This document shows positions 22,460 through 30,599 of a stretch of DNA of 30,644 nt, piece after piece. Location of the stretch: positions 1 to 30,644 of the forward strand of contig CAMPHJ010000021.1 in assembly GCA_946885845.1 (NCBI GenBank), written 5' to 3'. This stretch comes from an uncultured Sphingobium sp. GTDB lineage: Bacteria > Pseudomonadota > Alphaproteobacteria > Sphingomonadales > Sphingomonadaceae. Positions within the stretch are counted from its first letter, which is position 1; every line of letters begins with the position of its first letter. The position numbers were made by a program, and so were the translations under genes. The notes under the pieces were generated by a model. That model had not been told where the DNA came from. It saw only the letters and a program-made list of their open reading frames with translations, and did not search any database.

Positions 22460-23329
22460 TTATGCTGTGATCCCGCCGATCCGGTTGAGTGTTGATTGGC
22501 TGGCCACCAGGTCACAGATTTCCGACGATAGGGCGATCGGTTGGATGCAAGCGGCGGCAGGCGTGCCTGCGACCGATTCCGTCAGCCAGGAGCCAAAGCC
22601 GCCGTCCGCAAGATGATCTTCCAGTGTCGTAATGCGGCTATGCCGCGCGATCTGGCTGGGCTGGTCCGCCTTCGCGGCCATGCTCCAGAGCGGCAGTGAC
22701 CAGACGGCCCGGCCATCCGCCCGCGCGACCGCCGCGCCAAGTGCCGCGCCGGTCGATAGCAGGACTGAATTGTCGTTGCCGTCGCGCACCTTGACCCATC
22801 GGCCAGGCGCAATTTCGGGGATACTGTCGTGGAAGCGGGGCTCTCCAGCCTTGCCGAGGCGCAGATAGGAAGGCCCGGGATTATCGACCAGCCAGCGAAG
22901 GCATGCCCGCGTCTCCGACGGGTCGCCTGGCGCAGCGATCGTCATGTTGGGCATGGCGCGCATCAGGGCATAGTCCTGCACGGCATGGTGAGAATAGCCG
23001 AGCGCCCCGTAGGATACGCCACCACCGACAGCGACCACGGTCACCGGCAGACGGTGATGATCGACGTCGTTGCGGATCTGCTCAGCGCAGCGGAAGGTCG
23101 GGAAATTAGCGATCGAATAGGTGAAGACGTGATAGCCTTCGCTTGCCATGCCGGCGGCAAGGCCCGTCATATTCTGCTCCGCGACGCCCGCATTGATGAA
23201 GCGGTCGGGAAATCGGTTGGCGAAGGGTTCGATCACGTTGTAGCCAAGGTCGCCGACGATGAGGGCGATATTTTCATGGCTTTCGGCCAGCGTGGTCAAC
23301 TCATCAATGAAAGCGTCACGCAAGGCCAT
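22460..23329 (-). CDS. Transketolase-like protein, C-terminal (pyrimidine-binding) subunit
   Basis: Protein of 289 residues corresponding to the pyrimidine and C-terminal domains of transketolase. 'RFINAGVAEQNMTGLAAGMA' (43-62) includes the Glu that activates thiamine diphosphate, followed by 'PTFRCAEQIRND' and 'GYSHHAVQDYALMR'. It overlaps the N-terminal subunit gene by 14 bases, so the two should assemble into one thiamine-dependent enzyme. Such split transketolases occur in polysaccharide clusters. Here it is directly followed by rfbF-rfbG, pointing to a two-carbon transfer to or from a sugar of this pathway. Confidence 0.9.
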   Translation of the reverse strand: MALRDAFIDELTTLAESHENIALIVGDLGYNVIEPFANRFPDRFINAGVAEQNMTGLAAGMASEGYHVFTYSIANFPTFRCAEQIRNDVDHHRLPVTVVAVGGGVSYGALGYSHHAVQDYALMRAMPNMTIAAPGDPSETRACLRWLVDNPGPSYLRLGKAGEPRFHDSIPEIAPGRWVKVRDGNDNSVLLSTGAALGAAVARADGRAVWSLPLWSMAAKADQPSQIARHSRITTLEDHLADGGFGSWLTESVAGTPAAACIQPIALSSEICDLVASQSTLNRIGGITA

Positions 23330-24164
23330 TCTCCCCTTGGATCTCCGCCAGCGCTGCCTCCAGCAGTTCGGGGGTGGGATTGCGATAATGCCATTCCACC
23401 TTGTTCTCCATGAAGCTGACGCCCTTGCCCTTGGTGGTGTGGCAGATCAGCATCATTGGCTTGTTGGCCACCCATGGCAGTCCTTCCAACGCAGTGGTGA
23501 GCGCGTCATGATCGTGCCCGTCGACTTCGCGCACAGCCCAGCCAAACGCCTCGAATTTTGAGTGAAGGGGCTCGAGCCGCAGGGTTTCGTCCACCGTCCG
23601 CAGGCTCTGCAGCTTGTTGTAGTCCAGAATGCAGATGAGGTTGTCGAGGCCATGATGCGCTGCGAACAGCGCCGCTTCCCAGTTGCTCCCTTCGCCCCAT
23701 TCCCCGTCGCTGGTAAGAACAACCGTCCGCCACGCCTCTCCCCGACGCTTGGCCGCCACCGCCTTGCCGGTGCCGAAGGGGAGGCCGTGGCCCAGTGCGC
23801 CGGTGGAAAACTCGGCGCCCGGCACCTTGTGGCTGATATGCGCCATGAGCATCGATCCGTCCGCGCCGTAGGTTTCCAGCAGCGAGGGATCGATAAAGCC
23901 GGTCTCGGCGAGCGCTGCATAGACAGCGACGCAGGCGTGACCCTTTGACAGGATGAAGCGGTCGCGTTCGGGATGGCGCGGTGCGCCCGGATGGACGCGC
24001 AGGGCTCTGCCATATAGCACCGCCATGATGTCGGCGATCGACAGCGCCGATCCGATGTGGGACGCCTTGGCGCGCGTGACCATGCGGAGGGCCTGGCTGC
24101 GGATGCGCGCGGCCAGCGGCCTGGTCTCATACGGTCGTGCTGCGATTAGCTGTGCTTCTTTCAT
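23316..24164 (-). CDS. Transketolase-like protein, N-terminal (diphosphate-binding) subunit
   Basis: Protein of 282 residues corresponding to the thiamine-diphosphate-binding domain. Features are 'SHIGSALS' (35-42), 'LSKGH' (72-76), 'GALGHGLP', then 'SDGEWGEGSNWEAAL' (152-166) and 'DYNKLQ' (181-186), the GDG-x-N-type metal/diphosphate motif. It is the first gene of the seven-gene operon running to 18263. It is half a transketolase and needs the next gene's product. The housekeeping transketolase is a single chain, so this is a specialised enzyme. Confidence 0.9.
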   Translation of the reverse strand: MKEAQLIAARPYETRPLAARIRSQALRMVTRAKASHIGSALSIADIMAVLYGRALRVHPGAPRHPERDRFILSKGHACVAVYAALAETGFIDPSLLETYGADGSMLMAHISHKVPGAEFSTGALGHGLPFGTGKAVAAKRRGEAWRTVVLTSDGEWGEGSNWEAALFAAHHGLDNLICILDYNKLQSLRTVDETLRLEPLHSKFEAFGWAVREVDGHDHDALTTALEGLPWVANKPMMLICHTTKGKGVSFMENKVEWHYRNPTPELLEAALAEIQGENGLA

Positions 24165-24359
24165 GCCCCTGAAAATCCCCCGATATGGTTAACATTTGCT
24201 CAACCAAGATGCACTAGGCAGATTGCATGAATCACGAAGCCACCTTGGCCGCTTTGGCGCGTTTCGCGGGCCAGTTCGCAGCCGGGGAAATCTTTCCCTT
24301 CGCATGTTGAAGCCGTGCGCGTGGTTCTAAATGAACCGACTTTGTAGGGGATCAATTCT
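24165..24359. promoter_or_regulatory. Divergent promoter region between transketolase operon and methyltransferase
   Basis: A gap of 195 bases between divergent genes must contain promoters in both directions. A TTAACATTTGC-rich AT stretch lies near 24186-24203 and an AGGGG ribosome-like site before 24360. I cannot place -35/-10 boxes with confidence. Confidence 0.3.
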
Positions 24360-25142
24360 ATGCCTCACCTGAAATTTGACGGCACGCCGTCTCACACCGA
24401 TGCCGACCAGCTATCGATCAAAGGCAATGTCCATCAATTTGACCAGGATGTGGCGCAGGGCGGCTCGTACATATACACCGCTGAAAGGCGATCAGCCCGC
24501 GCCGCGAATGAGCGTCTTTCCCGCAGCATCTTCGAAGCCTATAACTTCAAGAATAAAGCGGTGCTGGATATTGGTTGCGGTGACGGCGCCTATACAGTGG
24601 AATTCGCGGCTTTGGGCGTAAGCAAGGTAGTCGGCGTCGATCCGGCAGCCGGGGCCATCACGGCGGCCAGAGCCAGGGCTTTGGCGAATGGTGTGAGTGA
24701 GATCGCGCACTTCGAGGTTGGAAATGTCTACGAACTCGAACCCTATCTGAAAGGCCAGCATTTTGACTGTATAGTTCTGCGTGGAGTACTGCATCATTTG
24801 CCCGATCCGGCTCGCGCCATTGCTGGACTATCCGGATTCACCGGTACGATCCTCATTGTTGAACCAAACGGTAATAACCCAGTGCTCAAGCTATTAGAAA
24901 GGTATTCGCGCTATCATATTGATCATGAAGAGCGGTCGTTCTCACCTTCCCTCATTCACCAATGGTTGCGGGATGCTCAATTCCATATTGAGCAGAGTAG
25001 GGTGGTCAATTTAGTTCCGTTCTTTTGCCCCGACTGGGCGGTCGCTCCACTACAATGGATGGAGCTTGCGATTGAGCGCTTACCATTTGTTCGGGCTATC
25101 GCATGTGGGCAAAGCGTCATCCTCGCGTCCAAGCGCACCTGA
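24360..25142 (+). CDS. Class I SAM-dependent methyltransferase
   Basis: Protein of 260 residues. The SAM-binding motif I 'VLDIGCGDGAYT' is at 68-79, 'VVGVDPAAGAITAAR' supplies the acidic motif II region, and 'DCIVLRGVLHHLPDPARAI' is motif IV. The substrate is unknown; position beside the sugar operon suggests methylation of a glycan or its lipid carrier. It is divergent from the transketolase operon. Codon use and base composition become less GC-rich towards its end, unlike the ICE backbone. Confidence 0.82.
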   Translation: MPHLKFDGTPSHTDADQLSIKGNVHQFDQDVAQGGSYIYTAERRSARAANERLSRSIFEAYNFKNKAVLDIGCGDGAYTVEFAALGVSKVVGVDPAAGAITAARARALANGVSEIAHFEVGNVYELEPYLKGQHFDCIVLRGVLHHLPDPARAIAGLSGFTGTILIVEPNGNNPVLKLLERYSRYHIDHEERSFSPSLIHQWLRDAQFHIEQSRVVNLVPFFCPDWAVAPLQWMELAIERLPFVRAIACGQSVILASKRT

Positions 25143-25567
25143 GGACAATCGCTGGTTTAACTGGGCGATCAGTTCAGTCGTGCCTCGAGCTTGACCCGAT
25201 CGGGTGCCTGGCCACTTATCGCGTGATTAAAAGGCCATTGAACACAGATGTGTCGAAAAACGAAGTTGTGCTCTGTGTTGGAGAGTCGTGCAATAGTTCA
25301 TTCGCGCCACCGCGTCGTCTCACAGGCCGTCTTTGAATTCTGCCAAGCGCCAGCGACTTTTCCTACATTGTGATGATCCATTCGCCGGACTTTATGGCAG
25401 CTGCAGTCATTGCTATCGCGCGAAAAATTGTGGTGACGACACTCCTGCTTGGCTGAAGCGGCGCCTTCATACAGATTTGGAAGGCGCTGGAGCCTTCCCA
25501 CCTCTTTTTATTTTTACCCGCCTCATAGGCTACCCAACGGCCGATGGTCGGCAAGTGACATCCGCTA
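25143..25567. other. 425-base gene-free interval
   Basis: Comparatively AT-rich DNA between two methyltransferase genes that face each other. No frame has a credible start, ribosome site or recognisable product. A truncated gene cannot be excluded; I see no clear hairpin terminator. Confidence 0.4.
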
Positions 25568-26512
25568 TCAGGCGGCGTCTGAGAATTCGCCTTTGGGACG
25601 AAAGCCCCAGCTCATGAAATTGCCGACATTCACGGGGAGCCGCCGGCGGTCCAGCCACGAGCCGCGTACCGATCTAGTGAGGATCCGCTTTAGTCCATCC
25701 GGCAGCGGCATGAGCCGCAGCCAATAGCTCATCCGATAGCTATTGCAGAAACTCGCGCCACCAACATCGCCATAGCCATGGATTTGGAGGAGCCGTCGCG
25801 CGCTCTCCGCCGAAAATAGTTGCATGTGTTCGATATCGACGATGGGAGAACGGCGTCCGAGCAGCCGGTTGAGCAGTCCGCGTCGGTCATGCGTCACGCC
25901 GACAAACGCCCCGCCTGGTTTCAACAAACGATACGCCGATGCCACCAGAGCTCCTGGATCTTGAACATGTTCCAGCGTCATGAAGCAGCAGATGAGATCG
26001 AAGCTTTCGGGAACGAAAACCTCTTCCTCGAAAATTCCTTCATATATCCATGCTTTTCGGTGTGCTGGCGCCGCCGCTATGGCAGCTTTTGAAGGCTCGA
26101 CTCCGACCAGCTTCGCAAAGCCGGAATCGGCCAGCCGTTCTAGAAAAGCTGCGGTCCCGGTTCCTATTTCGAGCGCAGCGTCTCGCTCCTTCAGTCGGTC
26201 GAGCATCGGCTGCAGTGCACGCGCGTAGGCGTCAGCGGCGTCTTCGGCCTCCTCAGCGCTGTCATAATCAGCTTCGTGATAGCTCGCCGCCAGCGAGGCG
26301 GCCGTTGGAGGGCGGTCCACATAGGCGAGATCGCATGCCCGGCAAAGGACCATGGCATGGCTCATATATTCGGGCACTTTGCGTGATGCAAAGCTCGAGG
26401 CGCTCACTCGGCTTTCGTCGCGTGTTTCGGGCAGAAAGGGTTCGGCCTGATCGGAGCCCGCTCCGCAAAGGGGGCAGGCTCGCGCAGCGGCGGCGATGGG
26501 CTCAAGGTTCAT
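25568..26512 (-). CDS. SAM-dependent methyltransferase with N-terminal zinc-ribbon cysteines
   Basis: Protein of 314 residues. Four Cys (C13, C16 in 'CPLCG' and C57, C60 in 'CRAC') form a probable zinc site, followed by 'DLAYVDRPP', the N-terminal layout seen in sugar C-methyltransferase relatives. The SAM domain has 'ALEIGTGTAAFLERL' (113-127), 'VGVEPSKAAI' and 'DLICCFMTLEHVQDPGAL'. Motif I has GTG rather than GCG. A role in modifying the surface sugar is likely but the substrate is unknown. It is a single gene on the minus strand. Confidence 0.82.
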   Translation of the reverse strand: MNLEPIAAAARACPLCGAGSDQAEPFLPETRDESRVSASSFASRKVPEYMSHAMVLCRACDLAYVDRPPTAASLAASYHEADYDSAEEAEDAADAYARALQPMLDRLKERDAALEIGTGTAAFLERLADSGFAKLVGVEPSKAAIAAAPAHRKAWIYEGIFEEEVFVPESFDLICCFMTLEHVQDPGALVASAYRLLKPGGAFVGVTHDRRGLLNRLLGRRSPIVDIEHMQLFSAESARRLLQIHGYGDVGGASFCNSYRMSYWLRLMPLPDGLKRILTRSVRGSWLDRRRLPVNVGNFMSWGFRPKGEFSDAA

Positions 26513-26968
26513 GCAGTCTGCCTAGCGCGTCTTAGTTGAGCGAACCTTAACTATATCAGATGATGTTAGGGCCTAGAAGAAGCGCAGCCTTGCGTGAGAG
26601 ATTGCTGCCGTTCCTTCTGATGTTCCCACGGCGAGAACCGTATTCTGGTCGCAAGATCGTCTATCCCTGGGAGGCAGCGTGAGTGCTATGCGGTTGAGTG
26701 TAACTCAGCCTCACCGATTTATCACAAAGGTTGGAAGGCTGGCGCTAGCCACGGCAAACACTTCATTCACTGCTTGATCGCCTGTCGCGGTTACTCGCCT
26801 GCTATCGTCCGCTCAACGGGGCGGCACAGCGTCACAACATCTCAAAAGGAAATGAGTTGCGATTGATCGATCTAGCAATGAACGGCATGGAAGCTTCATC
26901 AGCATGTTAACGGCCAGTGCATCTTTACAGGATCTACTAATGGCAATGCTTCATGACAGGGAGGTGGA
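26513..26968. other. 456-base gene-free interval
   Basis: Mixed-composition DNA without a supported gene. It separates divergent genes and so should hold promoters for both. The right end carries GGGAGGTGGA, the ribosome site of the next gene. Confidence 0.4.
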
Positions 26969-28570
26969 ATGATTGGATCGGCAGATCATTGGCGTCTGGA
27001 TCGTTTTTGGAACCGGGCTAGTGGCACCGTAACGCGCTTCCTGCCGGAGATTGCTCTATGTGCAGCTGCTACACTTACCATTTTCCTTATCTACGATATT
27101 CCTATCACGCATGATGTAGTCTGGCAGTTCTGGGTGGCCCGACAGCTGCTGAATGGGGCATCGCTCTATCGCGATATTTGGGAGATCAATCCGCCGCTGT
27201 GGTTCTGGTCGGCTGTGCCGATTCATAATCTAGCCGCCTTATTTCACTTGCCACCGCTCCGTCTGCTGGTGATTATAGTGGTGGCGGGGGGTGCGATCTC
27301 TGCCTTGTTAGTTGGGCGTTTGGGGAACTTTACCTCTCCCACGGTACGATTTGCAACGATGATGATGACCTTCTGGTTGGCCGTCATTACACCTCTTTAC
27401 GATTTCGGTCAGCGGGAACATCTGGCGCTGATCGGCGCTCTCTCCTATGCCACGTTAATCGCGCGTCGATCAGTCGGCAAGGCGGTGCCCACCGGGCTGG
27501 CATTAATGGTGGGTATGGCGGCCGCCTTTGCGTTTGCGCTCAAGCACTATTTTATCGTCATTCCGATCATGCTGGAAGTTTGGCTGATCATTCAAAACCG
27601 TCCGCAGTGGCGTGTAGTGCGTCCCGAAACGTTGATGCTCTTTTCCACCGCGCTTCTCTATGCGTTCGCGGTAGTTTTCTTCACGCCTGCTTTTTTCACT
27701 CATGCTGTGCCGATGGTGCAAACCGCCTATCACGGTTATCAGTCGTCGTGGGAGATGATGTTTTCTCGCCCCTGGATCGTCATTTGGGCTTATATCGTTG
27801 CATTTTTTCTCGTCTATGGAGGAGCATTCGGGAGAAAAGCGAACGCACAGGTGTCGACGCTGCTGATTGTCGCTATTGGGTTTGCTATCGCCTATTTTCT
27901 GCAACGGAAGGGTTGGCTTTATCATAGTGTCCCGGTAACGGGAGCAGCCGCCACTGCCGCTGCTGTGCGACTGGGAATGGCAGATATGCGCCGGCCGATC
28001 CCGGTCGTTATCGGGTTGGTAATGCTGTCTTTACCCGTATTACTGCCTTTCAAGACCGGCGCTTATTCCAACTTCTTCCGGGCGGAAATTGACCCGGTGC
28101 TCGCCGCTGTGCCGAGGGGGCAACCTGTCTTCATCGCTTCAGCCGATCCGATGTGGGGCTGGCCAACGGTCCAGGATCATGGCTTGGCATGGTCATCGCG
28201 CCTTGCTGCCTTTTGGATGATACCGGCGATCGCACATGGGGAAGTCATTGGCCCCAATCCTGCGCCGCTACGCGCGCTGGCGAAGCAAATTCAGAAAGAG
28301 GCAGTTTTGGAAGTCCGCTGCTCTGCGCCGGCGCTTGTTATGTTCGAGCGGCGTACCAACTATGTCTATCAGCCGACCACCTTCGACGTTCGCGGCTTTT
28401 TCCTTCGCGATGCAGTTCTGCGGACATATTTAGCAACCAATTATCGGGAGCTTGTCCCTACGCAGTCCCTCTATATCTATCGCCGAATTACTCCGGCAGC
28501 CCCTGTGCGCACTAGTTCGGAATGCCCGATTGTTACCCAATCCAGGTCACCAGGTCCGGACGGAACTTGA
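26969..28570 (+). CDS. GT-C fold membrane glycosyltransferase, candidate GtrC
   Basis: Protein of 533 residues with about 10 to 12 membrane segments and a C-terminal soluble tail (about 365-533). The first periplasmic loop has 'YDIPITHDVVWQFWVARQLLNGASLYRDIWEINPPLW', the acidic loop and 'NPPL' motif of family-39-like GT-C enzymes that use polyprenyl-phosphate sugars. With GtrA- and GtrB-like genes in the same region it could be the serotype-specific GtrC that attaches the sugar to O-antigen in the periplasm (inference). The ATG follows GGGAGG at good spacing. Base composition is lower in GC than the ICE backbone. Confidence 0.75.
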   Translation: MIGSADHWRLDRFWNRASGTVTRFLPEIALCAAATLTIFLIYDIPITHDVVWQFWVARQLLNGASLYRDIWEINPPLWFWSAVPIHNLAALFHLPPLRLLVIIVVAGGAISALLVGRLGNFTSPTVRFATMMMTFWLAVITPLYDFGQREHLALIGALSYATLIARRSVGKAVPTGLALMVGMAAAFAFALKHYFIVIPIMLEVWLIIQNRPQWRVVRPETLMLFSTALLYAFAVVFFTPAFFTHAVPMVQTAYHGYQSSWEMMFSRPWIVIWAYIVAFFLVYGGAFGRKANAQVSTLLIVAIGFAIAYFLQRKGWLYHSVPVTGAAATAAAVRLGMADMRRPIPVVIGLVMLSLPVLLPFKTGAYSNFFRAEIDPVLAAVPRGQPVFIASADPMWGWPTVQDHGLAWSSRLAAFWMIPAIAHGEVIGPNPAPLRALAKQIQKEAVLEVRCSAPALVMFERRTNYVYQPTTFDVRGFFLRDAVLRTYLATNYRELVPTQSLYIYRRITPAAPVRTSSECPIVTQSRSPGPDGT

Positions 28571-28663
28571 CAGGGCGTCCACGTCTTGGCGGATACCTAG
28601 TCCGGCCCGCAGCGTTGAGGATTGCTGTATCTATATCTTGGCTGCGGCTATCCGGCGTTGTGC

Positions 28664-28966
28664 TTAGCGATAAGCGGTCAGCAAAATGCCTTCTTCTCGT
28701 AAACCGCGACTGCCCACCCCCACATAGCACAAGTGCCGCTCTTGACGGTAGTTGGTGAGTAGACGGGGGCGGAAAATCGCCGTGCATTCACCATCAGCGC
28801 GTCGCAGGCTTTCATATGCCATGCCGTCCGAACATCGGCTGCGCAGTTCGATGACAAGGGCCCGACTGGCGTCATAGCTGTCGGTGGCATACAGAGAAGA
28901 ACGCTTCTCCCGTAGATGACGGATATCATGCAGCAGCGCATCGAGGTCGGCCGCATACACGCGCAT
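28664..28966 (-). pseudogene. RES-domain protein remnant (C-terminal part)
   Basis: The frame of 100 residues ends with RES-family features: 'SDGMAYESLRRADGECTAIFRPRLLTNYRQERHLCY', resembling 'GxxYxSVRxxGGECxAxFRPRxxxxxRQGxHLxY'. RES proteins are NAD+-degrading toxins of RES-Xre toxin-antitoxin pairs. The N-terminal half of the domain and its active-site residues are missing, and no Xre antitoxin gene is adjacent. Probably a decayed toxin next to the integrase. Confidence 0.5.
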
Positions 28967-28977
28967 GCAGGAACGGA

Positions 28978-28995
28978 GCAGACCGTTTGGTCTGC
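28978..28995 (-). terminator. Hairpin after the integrase gene
   Basis: GCAGACC-GTTT-GGTCTGC is a perfect 7-bp stem with a 4-base loop, 22 bases past the integrase stop. No T-tract follows, so its terminator role is weakly supported. Confidence 0.35.
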
Positions 28996-29016
28996 CCTAA
29001 GTCCAGAAGATCTGCC

Positions 29017-30054
29017 TCAGCTCAGTTTGTTGATGGACTCACGCATGTGGTCCACGCTGACGCTGGAATAGCGCTGAACCATCCGCAGTGACTTCCAACC
29101 GCCCATGTTCATGATCGTGATGAGGTCAATGCCCGCCATCACGCAGTGGGATGCCCAGTGGTGCCGCCAGTCATGGACGGTGAAATCCTCGATCCCCGCG
29201 CGCTTGCAGGCGGTCGCATGCTGGTTCTTGATCGGGTTGCCGCCGGGTATGTTCGACTTGCGCGTGTCCGAATAAGGTTTGCCGAACCGGTTGAGGAAGA
29301 CGTGGCCCTTTGTCGGCTGTCCTCGCTTTTCCCAGATCGGCCAGAGCACATCGAAAACGCGAGGATGCATCGGGACCGACTTGATGACGGCGTTCTTGCT
29401 GTGATTGAGCCGGATCGATCTTTCCTTCATGTCGATCCCATCGACGCCCCAGGGTATCTGCAAGGCCGTCTGAATGCGCGGACCCTGGAACGCCAGCATG
29501 ATGATAATTGGTTGGATATGAGGTGAATAGGCTGCGATGAGCCGATCGCGGTCTTCCTTGCTGAGGAAGCGCACCCGCTCATTGTTGAACGGGATTGCCT
29601 TGATCCGCAGCGGCGGAAGGTCGTGCAGTTCGTAATGGACATTGATCGCCGCCTGAAACACCGAGCGATAGCGATCCTGACCGCCCGGATCATGGCCGGT
29701 CAGGTAAGCGCGGCGGAAATGCTCCCATGCCTGTTTGGGTTCACGCAAGCTGAAGTCGCCGATGAGGCCGTTGAGCTTGCCGATGCGCAGGATGTCAGAC
29801 GCGCAAGGAGGCTTGGCCTTTGAAAGATAGCTATCGAAGGCGTCGGCGATGGTTCCTTGAGCGACGAGCGCAGCGGGACCGAACATGAGCTGGTGGCGCA
29901 GCTTCGTTTCATGTTCCGCCATTAGATGGGCCGCCGCATCACGATCGGTCGTTTTCAGGCTGAATTCTTGGACCTCGATATGCTTGTCGCCAAGCGAGAC
30001 CGAACCTCGAATATAGTAGATGCCTTTCTTCCCACGGGTACGGATTGAAAGCAT
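29017..30054 (-). CDS. int: Tyrosine recombinase integrase of the element
   Basis: Site-specific recombinase of 345 residues. The C-terminal catalytic domain shows R193 ('GPRIQTALQIPW'), a Lys near 220, H294 and R297 in 'HDWRHH', W320 in the usual His/Trp position ('GGWKS') and the nucleophile Y329 in 'QRYSSV'. The N-terminal region holds the arm- and core-binding domains. I chose the ATG at 30054 because the family fold starts there ('MLSIRTRGKKGIYY') and GGAAAAG precedes it; the frame continues upstream to 30558 but looks non-coding. It points away from the tRNA 3' end, the standard ICE/island arrangement. Confidence 0.92.
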   Translation of the reverse strand: MLSIRTRGKKGIYYIRGSVSLGDKHIEVQEFSLKTTDRDAAAHLMAEHETKLRHQLMFGPAALVAQGTIADAFDSYLSKAKPPCASDILRIGKLNGLIGDFSLREPKQAWEHFRRAYLTGHDPGGQDRYRSVFQAAINVHYELHDLPPLRIKAIPFNNERVRFLSKEDRDRLIAAYSPHIQPIIIMLAFQGPRIQTALQIPWGVDGIDMKERSIRLNHSKNAVIKSVPMHPRVFDVLWPIWEKRGQPTKGHVFLNRFGKPYSDTRKSNIPGGNPIKNQHATACKRAGIEDFTVHDWRHHWASHCVMAGIDLITIMNMGGWKSLRMVQRYSSVSVDHMRESINKLS

Positions 30055-30560
30055 GTGATCTTTTCCAGTCGCATGTGTTTTCGCGCCTCCGACCCGCGGA
30101 TTTATCTTCATTCCTGAAGGTGGGGCACGCCATGTTTTGTGAAGGTCCGGCACATTCCGGTGCACGCTTGGCGTCGCCATGCTGCGCTGAGAAAGAGTGC
30201 TAGGAGACCTTGAAGGGGCTTGTGCGTGTTTTGGGGGAGCGCGGGCTCTATGGGCACCGAAGACAGCGTTTCGTCTTTTGCCGGCAGGTGAGATTGCCTG
30301 CTTTGCGGCAACACAGAACCGTTTCGTCGTCGCAATGTGCCTGTCATGCGCAACTCTCGAAACGAGCTTCCCGTCGATTGTCGAAGAGGCATCATGAGGC
30401 TCTGCGCAAGCGGGTCTGCGATGCACGAACGAATCGGAATTTAGCTGGGTCCGCCCGGCATTTTCATGCCCAGAATTTGCCCAAACAGGGTGCAATTTGC
30501 CCAGAATTTGCCCAGAAAAGTCGTGGGCATGGCAGGGCTGGACGCCTTCTTCAGGCAAAC
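30055..30560. other. Integrase upstream region with short direct repeats (candidate arm sites)
   Basis: About 500 bases between the integrase and the tRNA terminator without a supported gene. AATTTGCCCA occurs three times in the same orientation: 30474-30483, 30494-30503 and 30505-30514; the last two are exact 11-bp tandem units. Integrase arm-type or excisionase sites are expected here. Confidence 0.5.
30474..30515 (+). repeat. Three AATTTGCCCA direct repeats near the attachment site
   Basis: Copies begin at 30474, 30494 and 30505; the second and third are tandem AATTTGCCCAG units. They lie about 85-125 bases from the tRNA 3' end, a suitable distance for integrase arm-type sites. The binding role is inferred. 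Confidence 0.6.
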
Positions 30561-30597
30561 AAAAACCCCGCCAAACCGTTGATTTGACGGGGTTTTC
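30561..30597 (-). terminator. Rho-independent terminator of the tRNA gene
   Basis: AAAACCCCGCCAAA and TTTGACGGGGTTTT form a 14-position stem with one mismatch around a 7-base loop. A long T-run follows on the minus strand. It begins three bases after the tRNA CCA end and would work in either direction. Confidence 0.8.
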
Positions 30598-30599
30598 GA

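Noticed and set aside
25333..25617. 94-codon frame in the gap between the methyltransferases
   Set aside because: No ribosome site, no family resemblance, and it overlaps the end of the minus-strand methyltransferase.
30055..30558. N-terminal extension of the integrase to a start at 30558
   Set aside because: The extra 168 codons have no domain, pass through the direct repeats next to the tRNA, and the integrase N-terminal fold begins at the ATG at 30054.
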